A DNA stretch of 6,717 bases, taken from Alkalinema sp. CAN_BIN05. GTDB taxonomy: Bacteria; Cyanobacteriota; Cyanobacteriia; Leptolyngbyales; Leptolyngbyaceae. How positions within the stretch are numbered: the first letter of the stretch is position 1; each line of letters starts with the position of its first letter. The notes beneath the pieces are model-generated. The model was not told the DNA's origin, did no database searches, and worked only from the letters and a program-made list of their open reading frames with translations. The stretch is taken from contig JAJAYH010000143.1 of NCBI GenBank assembly GCA_026786325.1, forward strand, positions 1 to 6,717, in the 5' to 3' direction. Shown here one piece after another: positions 1 through 6,174 of this stretch. A program made the translations under genes and the position numbers.

Positions 1-1
1 A

Positions 2-775
2 ACCTGGACCATACCAGGATGCCATTCCTTGAATCGACGACAATACGGTGCCGGATGGGATCAGTGTAGTTGAGACGATCGCATTTTTCGGCTTGCCTTC
101 CACTTGGCTCATGGGAGAAGCATCACCCAAAAGACGACGCAAGCGATTTGTCACTTGCAATGCATCACGTTCTAGATTTTTGCTGGTGTCTGGAGATAAG
201 GTCTGGGAGTCAATAACAACGATCTCATCACCATCGGCCTTGACCGTGTATTGCTCAGTTTTATCAGACTTCCAAGATACAGAAATCTTCTTCGCATCAA
301 CACCCATACGGTGGAGCTGATTTATTTTTGCTGCGATCGCACTGGCCCGCGCTGTAGGATCCATCGATACAGCAACATCAGAAATTTTAAATGAAGCGCC
401 ATCAGTAGACTCTGAGGTCTCACCGGATATGGCCTTCGATTTCTGGATTACCATCGATCTCTGCTGAGTCCCCAATTTGGTCCCATCGGTTGCAGAGCCT
501 TGAGGCATCGTAAAGTTGAGAACTGGAATATTGCGAACGTAAACTGTTGCAGTTTGCACTCCAGCATTGACGTAGGTCTGAACCTTCGCAATTGTTTCAT
601 CCTGAGCCTGCGATGATGTCGTCGCTGGCTGCTCACCCATTTTGACTTGCTCATTGCTGTCAGATTGGGGCGTTGGTGCGGCTTGCGCGAGACCAACTTG
701 GGGTTGTGTAGTAACAGCAGTAATTGAAAACAAAGTCGCAATTAAGCCTAAACCACCAGAAATTGATTTGTTCAT
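2..775 (-). CDS. rlpA: RlpA-family septal ring lytic transglycosylase, N-terminal part (3' end beyond left edge)
   Basis: The frame is open from ATG 775-773 to the left edge, giving 258 codons with no stop. Residues 1-32 look like a Sec signal peptide: a Lys near the N terminus, a hydrophobic stretch at about 9-22, and Ala-Gln-Ala at 30-32 before AP. A low-complexity Gln/Ser/Thr-rich linker follows. From D139 on there is a conserved-looking region (DPTARASAIAAKINQL, then ALQVTNRLRRLLGD) that I recall from cyanobacterial RlpA-like proteins. The last nine codons (250-258) read GMASWYGPG, which is the start of the RlpA double-psi beta-barrel domain, so the catalytic domain and any SPOR domain lie outside the window. 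The family cleaves peptidoglycan glycan strands at septa, outside the cytoplasmic membrane. AAGGA four bases before the ATG supports this start. The gene is divergent from purM. Family membership is fairly sure; enzymatic activity is not testable here. Confidence 0.82.
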   Translation of the reverse strand, partial: MNKSISGGLGLIATLFSITAVTTQPQVGLAQAAPTPQSDSNEQVKMGEQPATTSSQAQDETIAKVQTYVNAGVQTATVYVRNIPVLNFTMPQGSATDGTKLGTQQRSMVIQKSKAISGETSESTDGASFKISDVAVSMDPTARASAIAAKINQLHRMGVDAKKISVSWKSDKTEQYTVKADGDEIVVIDSQTLSPDTSKNLERDALQVTNRLRRLLGDASPMSQVEGKPKNAIVSTTLIPSGTVLSSIQGMASWYGPG

Positions 776-779
776 ACTG

Positions 780-784
780 TCCTT
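780..784 (-). promoter_or_regulatory. Ribosome binding site of the rlpA-like gene
   Basis: Read on the minus strand, AAGGA lies four bases upstream of the ATG at 775. It is the only good Shine-Dalgarno match near this start, and the start also places the signal peptide correctly. Confidence 0.6.
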
Positions 785-1028
785 AGTGTGAAGAAGCACT
801 TGGGACTGGTTTACGCGATCGAACGATTTAAACCTAGAACGCTTTAAAATAAAGGCACCAAGACCGTCCACCGAAGGTCATTGCCAAAAAAACGGCAAAT
901 TCCATAGTCGTACCCAATCCACATTCATTCTCTGAGTTCGGAACTGCACAAGATTAACATGAAGTTTTGCGATCGTGTATCTAGTTAAGGTCTGCAACCG
1001 ACAAAACTTTATCCCATCTTCACAAAGT

Positions 1029-1056
1029 GTTATGCCCAGAAAAGCCATCTAGTCAA
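1029..1056 (-). promoter_or_regulatory. Candidate leftward promoter for the rlpA-like gene
   Basis: On the minus strand TTGACT (1056-1051) is followed after 16 bp by CATAAC (1034-1029). These match the sigma-70 consensus at 5 of 6 and 4 of 6 positions. If used, it would give a 5' leader of roughly 245 nt that includes the hairpins at 854-898. This is a pattern match only, in AT-rich DNA where chance matches are common. Confidence 0.25.
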
Positions 1057-1164
1057 TGAGATTTAGCCGATTACAGCAACAAAATGCCACTTCGGCTTCA
1101 TGACAACTTCACGGTAGAATCTGCAAATTTGAATCTCGATCGAACGAGTTATGAGCTGAATTAT

Positions 1165-1186
1165 TTAAGTTTTGGCTAGAACTTAA
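1165..1186. repeat. Perfect 7-bp inverted repeat, operator-like
   Basis: TTAAGTT (1165-1171) and AACTTAA (1180-1186) are exact reverse complements separated by 8 bp. The right arm ends four bases before a consensus -35-like TTGACA (1190-1195), which has only a weak -10 (TAATTT, 1214-1219, 18-bp spacer). The placement suits a dimeric regulator site overlapping a promoter, but no known regulator motif matches. Confidence 0.35.
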
Positions 1187-1312
1187 GCCTTGACAACCTT
1201 AAACGGAGTCCCGTAATTTGCTGCAATACTTGCCTTAATCAACCCAATTGTCAGGATTAAAGGATTTGAATAATTTGGGTAAGCAATGAATATTGCGATT
1301 CTTGACTTTAAG

Positions 1313-1343
1313 TTGAACCCGAGGGCGATAAGCACAGTACAAT
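1313..1343 (+). promoter_or_regulatory. Candidate purM promoter
   Basis: TTGAAC (1313-1318) and TACAAT (1338-1343) match the sigma-70 -35 and -10 elements at 4 of 6 and 5 of 6 positions, with a longish 19-bp spacer. Transcription would start near 1350. That is 9 nt before the upstream ATG (1359) but about 27 nt before the ATG at 1377, so the promoter favours the inner start. An alternative -35, TTGACT, lies at 1302-1307 but lacks a good partner. Confidence 0.4.
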
Positions 1344-1376
1344 GACTAGCGCACAAAAATGGACAGTTCCCAAACC

Positions 1377-2405
1377 ATGGACTACAAGTCAGCCGGAGTA
1401 GATGTCGAAGCAGGACGCGATTTTGTTAAGCGCATCACCCAGACCGTTGAAAAAACCTATCGGCCTGAAGTTCTGGGTAAACTAGGCGGCTTCGGCGGTA
1501 TGTTTAGCCTGCCGACTGGATATCAGGAGCCTGTATTGGTGTCTGGGACTGACGGTGTGGGCACCAAATTAAAACTCGCCCATCAGCTCGATCGACACGA
1601 TACCGTTGGCATTGATCTGGTGGCCATGTGTGTGAATGATGTTCTGTGTTGCGGTGCTGAGCCGTTGTTTTTTCTGGATTATCTAGCAACGGGGCAGCTT
1701 GAGCCGGAACAGTTAGTTCAAGTCGTCAAAGGGATTGCTAAAGGCTGTGAGCTTTCGGGAGTGGCGCTTTTGGGTGGTGAGACGGCAGAAATGCCTGGAT
1801 TTTATCAAGTTGGGGAATATGACTTAGCTGGATTTTGTGTTGGAATTGTGGAAAAAAGTAAGATTCTGGATCCGGAAAAAATTCGGGTGGGAGATGTAGC
1901 GATCGGTCTAGCCAGTAGCGGCGTTCATAGCAATGGCTTTAGTTTGGTCCGCAAAATTATCAGCGATGGTGGGTTTGACTGGAACGATCGGCCTTTGGGG
2001 CTGGGCGGAAGTTTGGGCGATGTCCTGCTGACTCCCACACAGTTATATGTCAAACCTGTGCTGGCTGCGCTGAAATCAACCCTGAATATAAAAGGATTGG
2101 CTCACATTACGGGCGGCGGATTACCTGAGAATTTACCTCGATGTTTAGGTGCGGGAAAATCCGTCAAACTGGATCCAGGATCTTGGGATCCCATACAGAT
2201 TTTCGAGTGGCTAGCCGAGGTCGGAGGAGTCAGTAGAAAAGCGATGTTCAATACCTTTAATATGGGAATTGGAATGGTGGTGATTGTGTCCCCGAATGAT
2301 GCAAATAGGGCGATCGATTTTTTCCAAGAGCAAAAATTACCAACCTATCGGATTGGCGAAATTATTGAGGGTAATGGTGAAGTGCTGGGTTTGTATCGAT
2401 CATAA
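1377..2405 (+). CDS. purM: Phosphoribosylformylglycinamidine cyclo-ligase (AIR synthetase)
   Basis: PurM catalyses the ATP-dependent ring closure of FGAM to 5-aminoimidazole ribotide, the fifth step of de novo purine synthesis, as a cytoplasmic homodimer. The 342-residue protein has the usual family length. Visible signatures are [13 protein letters not shown] (56-68), [19 protein letters not shown] (78-96), [11 protein letters not shown] (131-141), [18 protein letters not shown] (177-194) and [15 protein letters not shown] (243-257), covering both the N-terminal ATP-binding half and the C-terminal AIRS domain. I chose ATG 1377 because family members usually begin MDYR/MDYK-AGVD. The in-frame ATG at 1359 would add six unconserved residues (MDSSQT). 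Neither start has a clear Shine-Dalgarno sequence. It is the first of four rightward genes and is divergent from the rlpA-like gene. Nothing appears broken. Confidence 0.96.
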   Translation: MDYKSAGVDVEAGRDFVKRITQTVEKTYRPEVLGKLGGFGGMFSLPTGYQEPVLVSGTDGVGTKLKLAHQLDRHDTVGIDLVAMCVNDVLCCGAEPLFFLDYLATGQLEPEQLVQVVKGIAKGCELSGVALLGGETAEMPGFYQVGEYDLAGFCVGIVEKSKILDPEKIRVGDVAIGLASSGVHSNGFSLVRKIISDGGFDWNDRPLGLGGSLGDVLLTPTQLYVKPVLAALKSTLNIKGLAHITGGGLPENLPRCLGAGKSVKLDPGSWDPIQIFEWLAEVGGVSRKAMFNTFNMGIGMVVIVSPNDANRAIDFFQEQKLPTYRIGEIIEGNGEVLGLYRS

Positions 2406-2448
2406 AAATAAGCACGCGATAAACACTAAACGAGGATAAATCACAATA

Positions 2449-2482
2449 CAGTGATCAAAAGAAACCAGTGATCAAAACAAAA
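2449..2482 (+). repeat. 17-bp tandem duplication over the rsmA start codon
   Basis: CAGTGATCAAAAGAAAC (2449-2465) is followed immediately by a second copy (2466-2482) that matches at 15 of 17 positions, the first 12 exactly. Each copy contains a GTG. Only the second GTG (2468) opens the rsmA frame, because 17 is not a multiple of three. The first GTG (2451) opens a six-codon ORF whose TGA (2469-2471) overlaps the rsmA start as GTGA. Confidence 0.85.
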
Positions 2483-3373
2483 AAACAGTTTGGCCAACAT
2501 TGGCTTAGAAGTGAAAAAGCGCTCGCTAAAATTGTATTGGCGGCTGAGTTGCAAGCGGGCGATCGGGTCTTGGAAATTGGTCCAGGAACTGGAATTTTAA
2601 CTCGGCCCTTGCTCGATGGCGCTGACTCTGTGGTTGGTGTTGAGGTCGATCGGAACCTGTGCGAGCGGCTGACGAAATCATTGGGGAAAGTCGAGAAATT
2701 CCTGCTGCTTCAGGGCGACTTTTTAACGATGGATTTGCCTAGTATGCTGGAGTCATTACCAGCTTTTAGAAATCCTAGAAAAGTCGTTGCAAATATTCCG
2801 TATAATATTACTGGACCAATTCTTGAAAAGCTCCTCGGGACTATTTCAAATCCAAATCCAAATCCCTTTGATTCAATTGTTTTATTGGTTCAAAAGGAAG
2901 TAGCATTGCGGCTTTGTGCTAAGGCTAATAACTCGAATTATGGCGCATTGTCCATTCGAGTTCAATATATGGCCGATTGTGAATTCTTGTTTGATGTTCC
3001 AGCAAAGTCCTTTGTGCCAGCACCCAAGGTTGATTCGGCTGTGATTCGGATTAAACCAAGACCCATTCCAATTCCAGCCCAAGATCCACTGTATTTGGAA
3101 CGGATTTTGAAAATGGGATTCTCTAGCCGACGTAAAATGATGCGAAATAATCTGAAAAGCATTATTGATACGGAAGAACTAAGCCAATTACTCGAAACAT
3201 TGGGTGAAAGCGGTCAATCACGCGCTGAACAATTGAGTTTGTCGCAGTGGGTGGCATTGAGCGATCGACTGAAAGCCTATGTTCTAGAGCATCCTCAATC
3301 TGGGCTAAATTCTGAGCCAAATTTAGCTGATCCAATTTCAGAAACAGATGAAATAGAGCAGGATTTGGACTAG
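2468..3373 (+). CDS. rsmA: 16S rRNA (adenine1518-N6/adenine1519-N6)-dimethyltransferase
   Basis: RsmA/KsgA uses SAM to dimethylate two adjacent adenines in the 3' terminal hairpin of 16S rRNA during small-subunit assembly. The 301-residue protein shows FGQHWL (8-13), the SAM-binding loop EIGPGTG (36-42), the acidic EVDR (59-62), GDF (83-85), the catalytic NIPYNI (109-114) and FVPAPKVDSAV (182-192). SSRRKMMRNNL (219-229) lies in the C-terminal domain. Translation starts at GTG 2468, which places FGQHWL correctly; no in-frame ATG lies nearby. The best Shine-Dalgarno-like sequence (GAGGA, 2432-2436) is 31 nt away. The protein is longer than typical KsgA (about 270) because of an acidic tail after residue 275 (several Glu/Asp, ending DLD) and a small Asn-Pro insert at 128-133. 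It lies 62 bp after purM and is probably cotranscribed with it. Confidence 0.95.
   Translation: MIKTKKQFGQHWLRSEKALAKIVLAAELQAGDRVLEIGPGTGILTRPLLDGADSVVGVEVDRNLCERLTKSLGKVEKFLLLQGDFLTMDLPSMLESLPAFRNPRKVVANIPYNITGPILEKLLGTISNPNPNPFDSIVLLVQKEVALRLCAKANNSNYGALSIRVQYMADCEFLFDVPAKSFVPAPKVDSAVIRIKPRPIPIPAQDPLYLERILKMGFSSRRKMMRNNLKSIIDTEELSQLLETLGESGQSRAEQLSLSQWVALSDRLKAYVLEHPQSGLNSEPNLADPISETDEIEQDLD
2848..2865 (+). repeat. Three tandem AAATCC units inside rsmA
   Basis: Three exact copies of AAATCC stand in a row and encode alternating Asn-Pro within SNPNPNPF, between the catalytic NIPYNI motif and the next core strand. The unit length keeps the frame, so copy number can change without damage. It probably extends a surface loop. 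Confidence 0.7.
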
Positions 3374-3380
3374 AGCATGG

Positions 3381-3396
3381 AATGCCAAGGCATTTT
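3381..3396 (+). terminator. Weak hairpin with short T run after rsmA
   Basis: AATGCC (3381-3386) and GGCATT (3389-3394) are perfect complements around AA, in practice a 5-bp stem with a four-base loop. Four T residues run from 3393 to 3396. It starts 8 bp after the rsmA stop. The stem is short and the T run poor, so at best it is a leaky terminator or an mRNA end-processing signal. Confidence 0.3.
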
Positions 3397-3410
3397 GTAA
3401 TCACGACATC

Positions 3411-3439
3411 TTGAGTCCGTACCACTGACATCGTATGCT
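3411..3439 (+). promoter_or_regulatory. Candidate speE promoter
   Basis: TTGAGT (3411-3416) and TATGCT (3434-3439) are spaced by exactly 17 bp, each matching the sigma-70 consensus at 4 of 6 positions. The predicted start near 3446 leaves about a 36-nt leader before the speE ATG at 3482. It follows a weak hairpin, which would fit a new transcription unit for speE-speB. Confidence 0.38.
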
Positions 3440-3481
3440 TAAACGTTGGTATTTTATTTCACTAGAGGCGACGACCCTAAC

Positions 3482-4378
3482 ATGCCCCATCCTGATCACC
3501 CTGCATCTCCCCAAACCCAGCCGAATGAGTGGCTAACCGATAGCAATGGCGAACTTGCACTGTCGATTCGGTTCAAGGGCGATCGTCTTTTTCAAGAACA
3601 GTCGCTGTATCAGACCGTTGAAGTATTTGATACCCATAGCTGCGGGAAAATGCTGACGATCGACAGCATGGTGATGTGTACCGAATGGGACGAAGCGGCC
3701 TATCACGAAATGATCACCCATGTGCCGATGTTGACTCATCCGGGGATTAAGGATGTATTAGTCATCGGCGCGGGTGACGGTGGAACAATTCGCGAATTAA
3801 TGCGCCATTCCAGCGTTGAAAAGGTAGTGATGGTCGAAATCGATGAGGCGGTTGTGCGGGCCTCTAAGTTGTTTTTGCCGACTATTTCGTCAGCGTTTGA
3901 TGATCCTAAATTGACACTGTTGATTGATGATGGAATTAAATTTGTGAGTGATGCGGCGGATGCATCCTACGATTTGGTGATTATTGATTCATCGGATCCA
4001 GTCGGTCCTTCGGAAGGATTATTTACGAAATCATTCTACAAAGATGTTCATCGAATTCTTCGTCCCGGCGGCGTTATCACCGTCCAAAGTGAATCTCCAT
4101 CATTCAATCCTAAAGCCTTTACTGAATTGAATCCCTGTTTGAAATCAGTGTTTGGCGAAGATCAAGTGCATTGTTATTTAGTATTTATTCCCACGTACCC
4201 GACAGGATTGTGGAGTTTGACCTATTGTTCTAAAGATGGTCCGCATCCACTGAAACAATTCGATGCGGCTAAGTCTTCGGCATTCGCAAAAGAGCACGGG
4301 TTGCGTTACTACAATGAAGATGTTCATACTGCGGCGTTTAGTTTGCCAACATACATTCGCAACATGATCAATCAGTAA
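3482..4378 (+). CDS. speE: Spermidine synthase (polyamine aminopropyltransferase)
   Basis: SpeE transfers the aminopropyl group of decarboxylated SAM to putrescine, giving spermidine and methylthioadenosine in the cytoplasm. The 298-residue protein has an N-terminal beta region, including YQTVEVFDT (43-51), LTIDSMVMCTEWDEAAYHEM (58-77) and HVPM (80-83), then a Rossmann methyltransferase-like fold. The nucleotide loop is VIGAGDGGTIRE (94-105), with Ala where many relatives have a third Gly. EID (119-121) and DDG (149-151) follow, and IIDSSDPVGPSEG (167-179) holds the catalytic Asp residues. I chose ATG 3482 with AGAGG 13 nt upstream (3464-3468); an in-frame TTG at 3446 would add 12 residues unlike the family and overlap the predicted transcription start. 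Spermidine is the likely product, but close relatives can use other amine acceptors. It is followed by speB after 46 bp. Confidence 0.93.
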   Translation: MPHPDHPASPQTQPNEWLTDSNGELALSIRFKGDRLFQEQSLYQTVEVFDTHSCGKMLTIDSMVMCTEWDEAAYHEMITHVPMLTHPGIKDVLVIGAGDGGTIRELMRHSSVEKVVMVEIDEAVVRASKLFLPTISSAFDDPKLTLLIDDGIKFVSDAADASYDLVIIDSSDPVGPSEGLFTKSFYKDVHRILRPGGVITVQSESPSFNPKAFTELNPCLKSVFGEDQVHCYLVFIPTYPTGLWSLTYCSKDGPHPLKQFDAAKSSAFAKEHGLRYYNEDVHTAAFSLPTYIRNMINQ

Positions 4379-4415
4379 AGAGTACATCCAGAATAATAAC
4401 TAGAAATCCATCCAT

Positions 4416-4420
4416 AGAGG
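4416..4420 (+). promoter_or_regulatory. Ribosome binding site of speB
   Basis: AGAGG stands four bases before ATG 4425. It is the clearest Shine-Dalgarno sequence among the four rightward genes and fixes the speB start. Confidence 0.6.
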
Positions 4421-4424
4421 TTTT

Positions 4425-5462
4425 ATGACAAATCAATTGAACGATTACGACCCCAACGGCATTGGGCAAGTGAATGGAAACCTCTATGGATTGCCATTTG
4501 ATTATGATTCTGCAAATTTAATTGTATTTGGAGTGCCTTGGGAAGTCACGGTGTCCTATCGAGCCGGAACAGCTCAAGGACCAGCCCAGGTTTTAGCGGC
4601 CTCTCCGCAATTGGATCTGTTTGATTTTGACAATCCTGAAGGCTGGAAGCAAGGTATTTTTATGGCAGAAATTTCCCAGGATATTCTAGATAAAAATGTT
4701 CATTACCGATCGCAAGCAGCGCAAGTTATTGAACGATTGGAACAGGGAAGAAAACTGAACGAATTACCTGATTTAACTCAGGTTTTAGCGGGAATCAATC
4801 AAGTTTGTGAAAGCGTAAATATTTGGTTGTACGATCGGACTCGTTCAGCATTGAATTTAGGTAAGCTTGTGGCAGTCATTGGCGGCGATCATAGTGCCCC
4901 GTTATGTTGTTTTAGATCGTTGGCTGAGCAGTATGACGACTTTGGCATTTTGCATATTGATGCCCATGCTGATTTACGAAATGGCTACGAGGGATTTAAG
5001 TATTCCCATGCGTCCATTATGTTCAATGCTTTGGAAATCCCCCAAATCACCAAACTGATTCAAGTCGGACTGCGGGATATTTGCCAAGATGAGGTGAATT
5101 TAATTAATGGTAGCAACAACAGGGTCATTGCCCATTATGATTCAGCGCTTCAGCAACAATTGTATTCAGGAAAATCTTGGATTGAAATTTGTCGTGAAAT
5201 CATTGCTCCATTGCCGCAGAATGTTCATGTTAGTTTTGATGTAGATGGCCTTGATCCAAAGCTTTGTCCGAATACTGGAACCCCTGTCCCCGGTGGATTA
5301 GAACTAGAGCAAACCTATTGTTTGTTTCGGGAAGTGGTGAAAAGTGGGCGCAAAATTATTGGATATGATCTATGCGAAGTGGGGAATGCAGAATGGGACG
5401 GAAATGTGGGCGCGAGGATTGTTTATAAACTCGCAAATTTGATGGATAAATCTTGGAAATAG
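4425..5462 (+). CDS. speB: Agmatinase-type ureohydrolase (arginase family)
   Basis: Arginase-family enzymes hydrolyse a guanidino group to urea with a two-metal centre; agmatinase turns agmatine into putrescine. All six expected metal ligands are visible: H156 in GGDHS (153-157), D179, H181 and D183 in DAHAD (179-183), and D272 and D274 in SFDVDGLDP (270-278). H195 in YSHAS and GTAQGP (48-53) also fit the family. At 345 residues it is longer than E. coli SpeB (about 306), mainly from a Gln/Leu-rich segment at about 84-145. The position 46 bp after speE argues for agmatine as substrate, since the product would feed SpeE. The alternative is another guanidino substrate: cyanobacteria also carry arginase-family guanidine hydrolases annotated as agmatinase. 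Family membership is nearly certain; the substrate is inferred from context. Confidence 0.88.
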   Translation: MTNQLNDYDPNGIGQVNGNLYGLPFDYDSANLIVFGVPWEVTVSYRAGTAQGPAQVLAASPQLDLFDFDNPEGWKQGIFMAEISQDILDKNVHYRSQAAQVIERLEQGRKLNELPDLTQVLAGINQVCESVNIWLYDRTRSALNLGKLVAVIGGDHSAPLCCFRSLAEQYDDFGILHIDAHADLRNGYEGFKYSHASIMFNALEIPQITKLIQVGLRDICQDEVNLINGSNNRVIAHYDSALQQQLYSGKSWIEICREIIAPLPQNVHVSFDVDGLDPKLCPNTGTPVPGGLELEQTYCLFREVVKSGRKIIGYDLCEVGNAEWDGNVGARIVYKLANLMDKSWK

Positions 5463-5463
5463 G

Positions 5464-5509
5464 GGAATTTTTACTCTACTACGATGAAATTTAATTAGTA
5501 GGTAATTCC
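5464..5509. terminator. Bulged inverted repeat between convergent speB and kinase gene ends
   Basis: GGAA-TTAC-CTACTA on the left pairs with TAGTAG-GTAA-TTCC on the right. That is 14 base pairs interrupted by a 3-nt and a 1-nt bulge on the left arm, around a 14-nt loop (5482-5495). It covers the 28-bp gap and the last codons of the kinase. Being symmetric it could act on both transcripts, but it is AT-rich and lacks a proper T run after either arm, so intrinsic termination is uncertain. Confidence 0.35.
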
Positions 5510-6081
5510 AAAATAAATTGACTACCTTCGCCTAATTTCGATCGGCAATAGAAACGTCCTCCATGTCGTTCGGTAATAATTTTATAACTAATTGCTAGCC
5601 CCAATCCTTGTCCCTCTCCCACAGGTTTCGTCGTAAAAAAGGGATTAAAGATTTTGTCTTGAATGGCTTCTGGAATCCCTGTACCATTATCAGAAACTCT
5701 AATGCGAATCCAAGGACGACGATCGTATTCAATGTTGTCTGTATCAATCCTAATGCTGTGAGAAATCTCTTCACTGAGGGAAAGTTCAGGATTTCTAAGG
5801 GCATCAATTGCATTATTAAAGATATTCATGAACACTTGATTAAGCTGCCCCGGATAGCATTGTACGGGGCTGAGTTCGCCATAGGTTTTAACGATCGTAA
5901 TAGCAGGATCTACTTTTCCGGTTTTAATATCTCTGTGGGCCTTAAGGCGATTTTGTAAAATTAGTAATGTGCTATCAATTCCCATATGTAGATCGACCGT
6001 TTTCAGTCCTTTCTCGTCGAGCCGCGAAAAGTTCCGTAAAGACAGCACAATCTCCCGAATCCGATCGGTTCCTACTTTCAT
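5491..6081 (-). CDS. Downstream half of the interrupted kinase: HATPase_c domain
   Basis: From the first ATG after the TAG, 196 residues carry a complete kinase ATP-binding domain. It shows the N box QVFMNIFNNAIDAL (82-95), the G1 box DNGTGIP (131-137), the F box FNPFFTTK (145-152) and the G2 box GEGQGLGLAIS (155-165), and it ends with the usual FILELP strand. No ATG, GTG or TTG lies in frame between the TAG and this ATG, and no Shine-Dalgarno sequence precedes it (the bases before it are CTTTTACAATCC). Independent translation is therefore doubtful. The sequence reads better as the C-terminal part of the interrupted kinase than as a separate gene. Confidence 0.6.
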   Translation of the reverse strand: MKVGTDRIREIVLSLRNFSRLDEKGLKTVDLHMGIDSTLLILQNRLKAHRDIKTGKVDPAITIVKTYGELSPVQCYPGQLNQVFMNIFNNAIDALRNPELSLSEEISHSIRIDTDNIEYDRRPWIRIRVSDNGTGIPEAIQDKIFNPFFTTKPVGEGQGLGLAISYKIITERHGGRFYCRSKLGEGSQFILELPTN

Positions 6082-6174
6082 GGATTGTAAAAGGTTGCCA
6101 AAATCTTGCTTCAGAAATTCAATATCTAGGTCTTCTCGTTTTTGGGCGATCGTATCATTGGGATTGGGATAGCA

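Larger units (their letters stand above)
776..1376. other. Divergent intergenic region between the rlpA-like gene and purM
   Basis: About 600 bp without a convincing gene; the only short ORFs seen lack ribosome sites or recognisable sequence. It should hold promoters for both flanking genes. Visible items are: two overlapping, mutually exclusive hairpins at 854-898; a hyphenated palindrome AGTTC-G-GAACT at 935-945; a leftward promoter-like pair at 1029-1056; a perfect 7-bp inverted repeat at 1165-1186 directly before a consensus TTGACA at 1190-1195; an imperfect inverted repeat CCTTAATC/GATTAAaGG at 1233-1263; and a purM promoter candidate ending at 1343. No known riboswitch or cyanobacterial small RNA was recognised. 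Confidence 0.7.

Noticed and set aside
48..320. 90-codon rightward ORF near the left edge
   Set aside because: It is antisense to the rlpA-like coding sequence and has no recognisable domain or ribosome site.
448..741. 97-codon leftward ORF inside the rlpA-like gene
   Set aside because: It is in another frame of the same strand. The overlapping frame from 775 has a signal peptide, a ribosome site and the RlpA SWYGPG motif, whereas this one is low-complexity basic sequence.
935..945. Hyphenated palindrome AGTTC-G-GAACT as a LexA-type SOS box
   Set aside because: The spacing and orientation do not match LexA boxes known from B. subtilis or cyanobacteria, so it was left as an unassigned palindrome.
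959..988. Nine-codon ORF starting at ATG 959 in the intergenic region
   Set aside because: There is no ribosome site and no promoter at a suitable distance, and its length is expected by chance.
776..1376. NtcA site (GTA-N8-TAC) or a known riboswitch before purM
   Set aside because: I saw no GTA/TAC pair at the required spacing next to a -10 element, and no conserved purine riboswitch core.
3162..3431. Leftward ORF overlapping the rsmA end and the speE leader
   Set aside because: It is antisense to rsmA, has no family resemblance, and offers no reason to outweigh the well-supported rsmA.
3446..3481. N-terminal extension of SpeE from TTG 3446
   Set aside because: The 12 extra residues do not resemble SpeE, and the TTG sits on the predicted transcription start. 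ATG 3482 is the better start.
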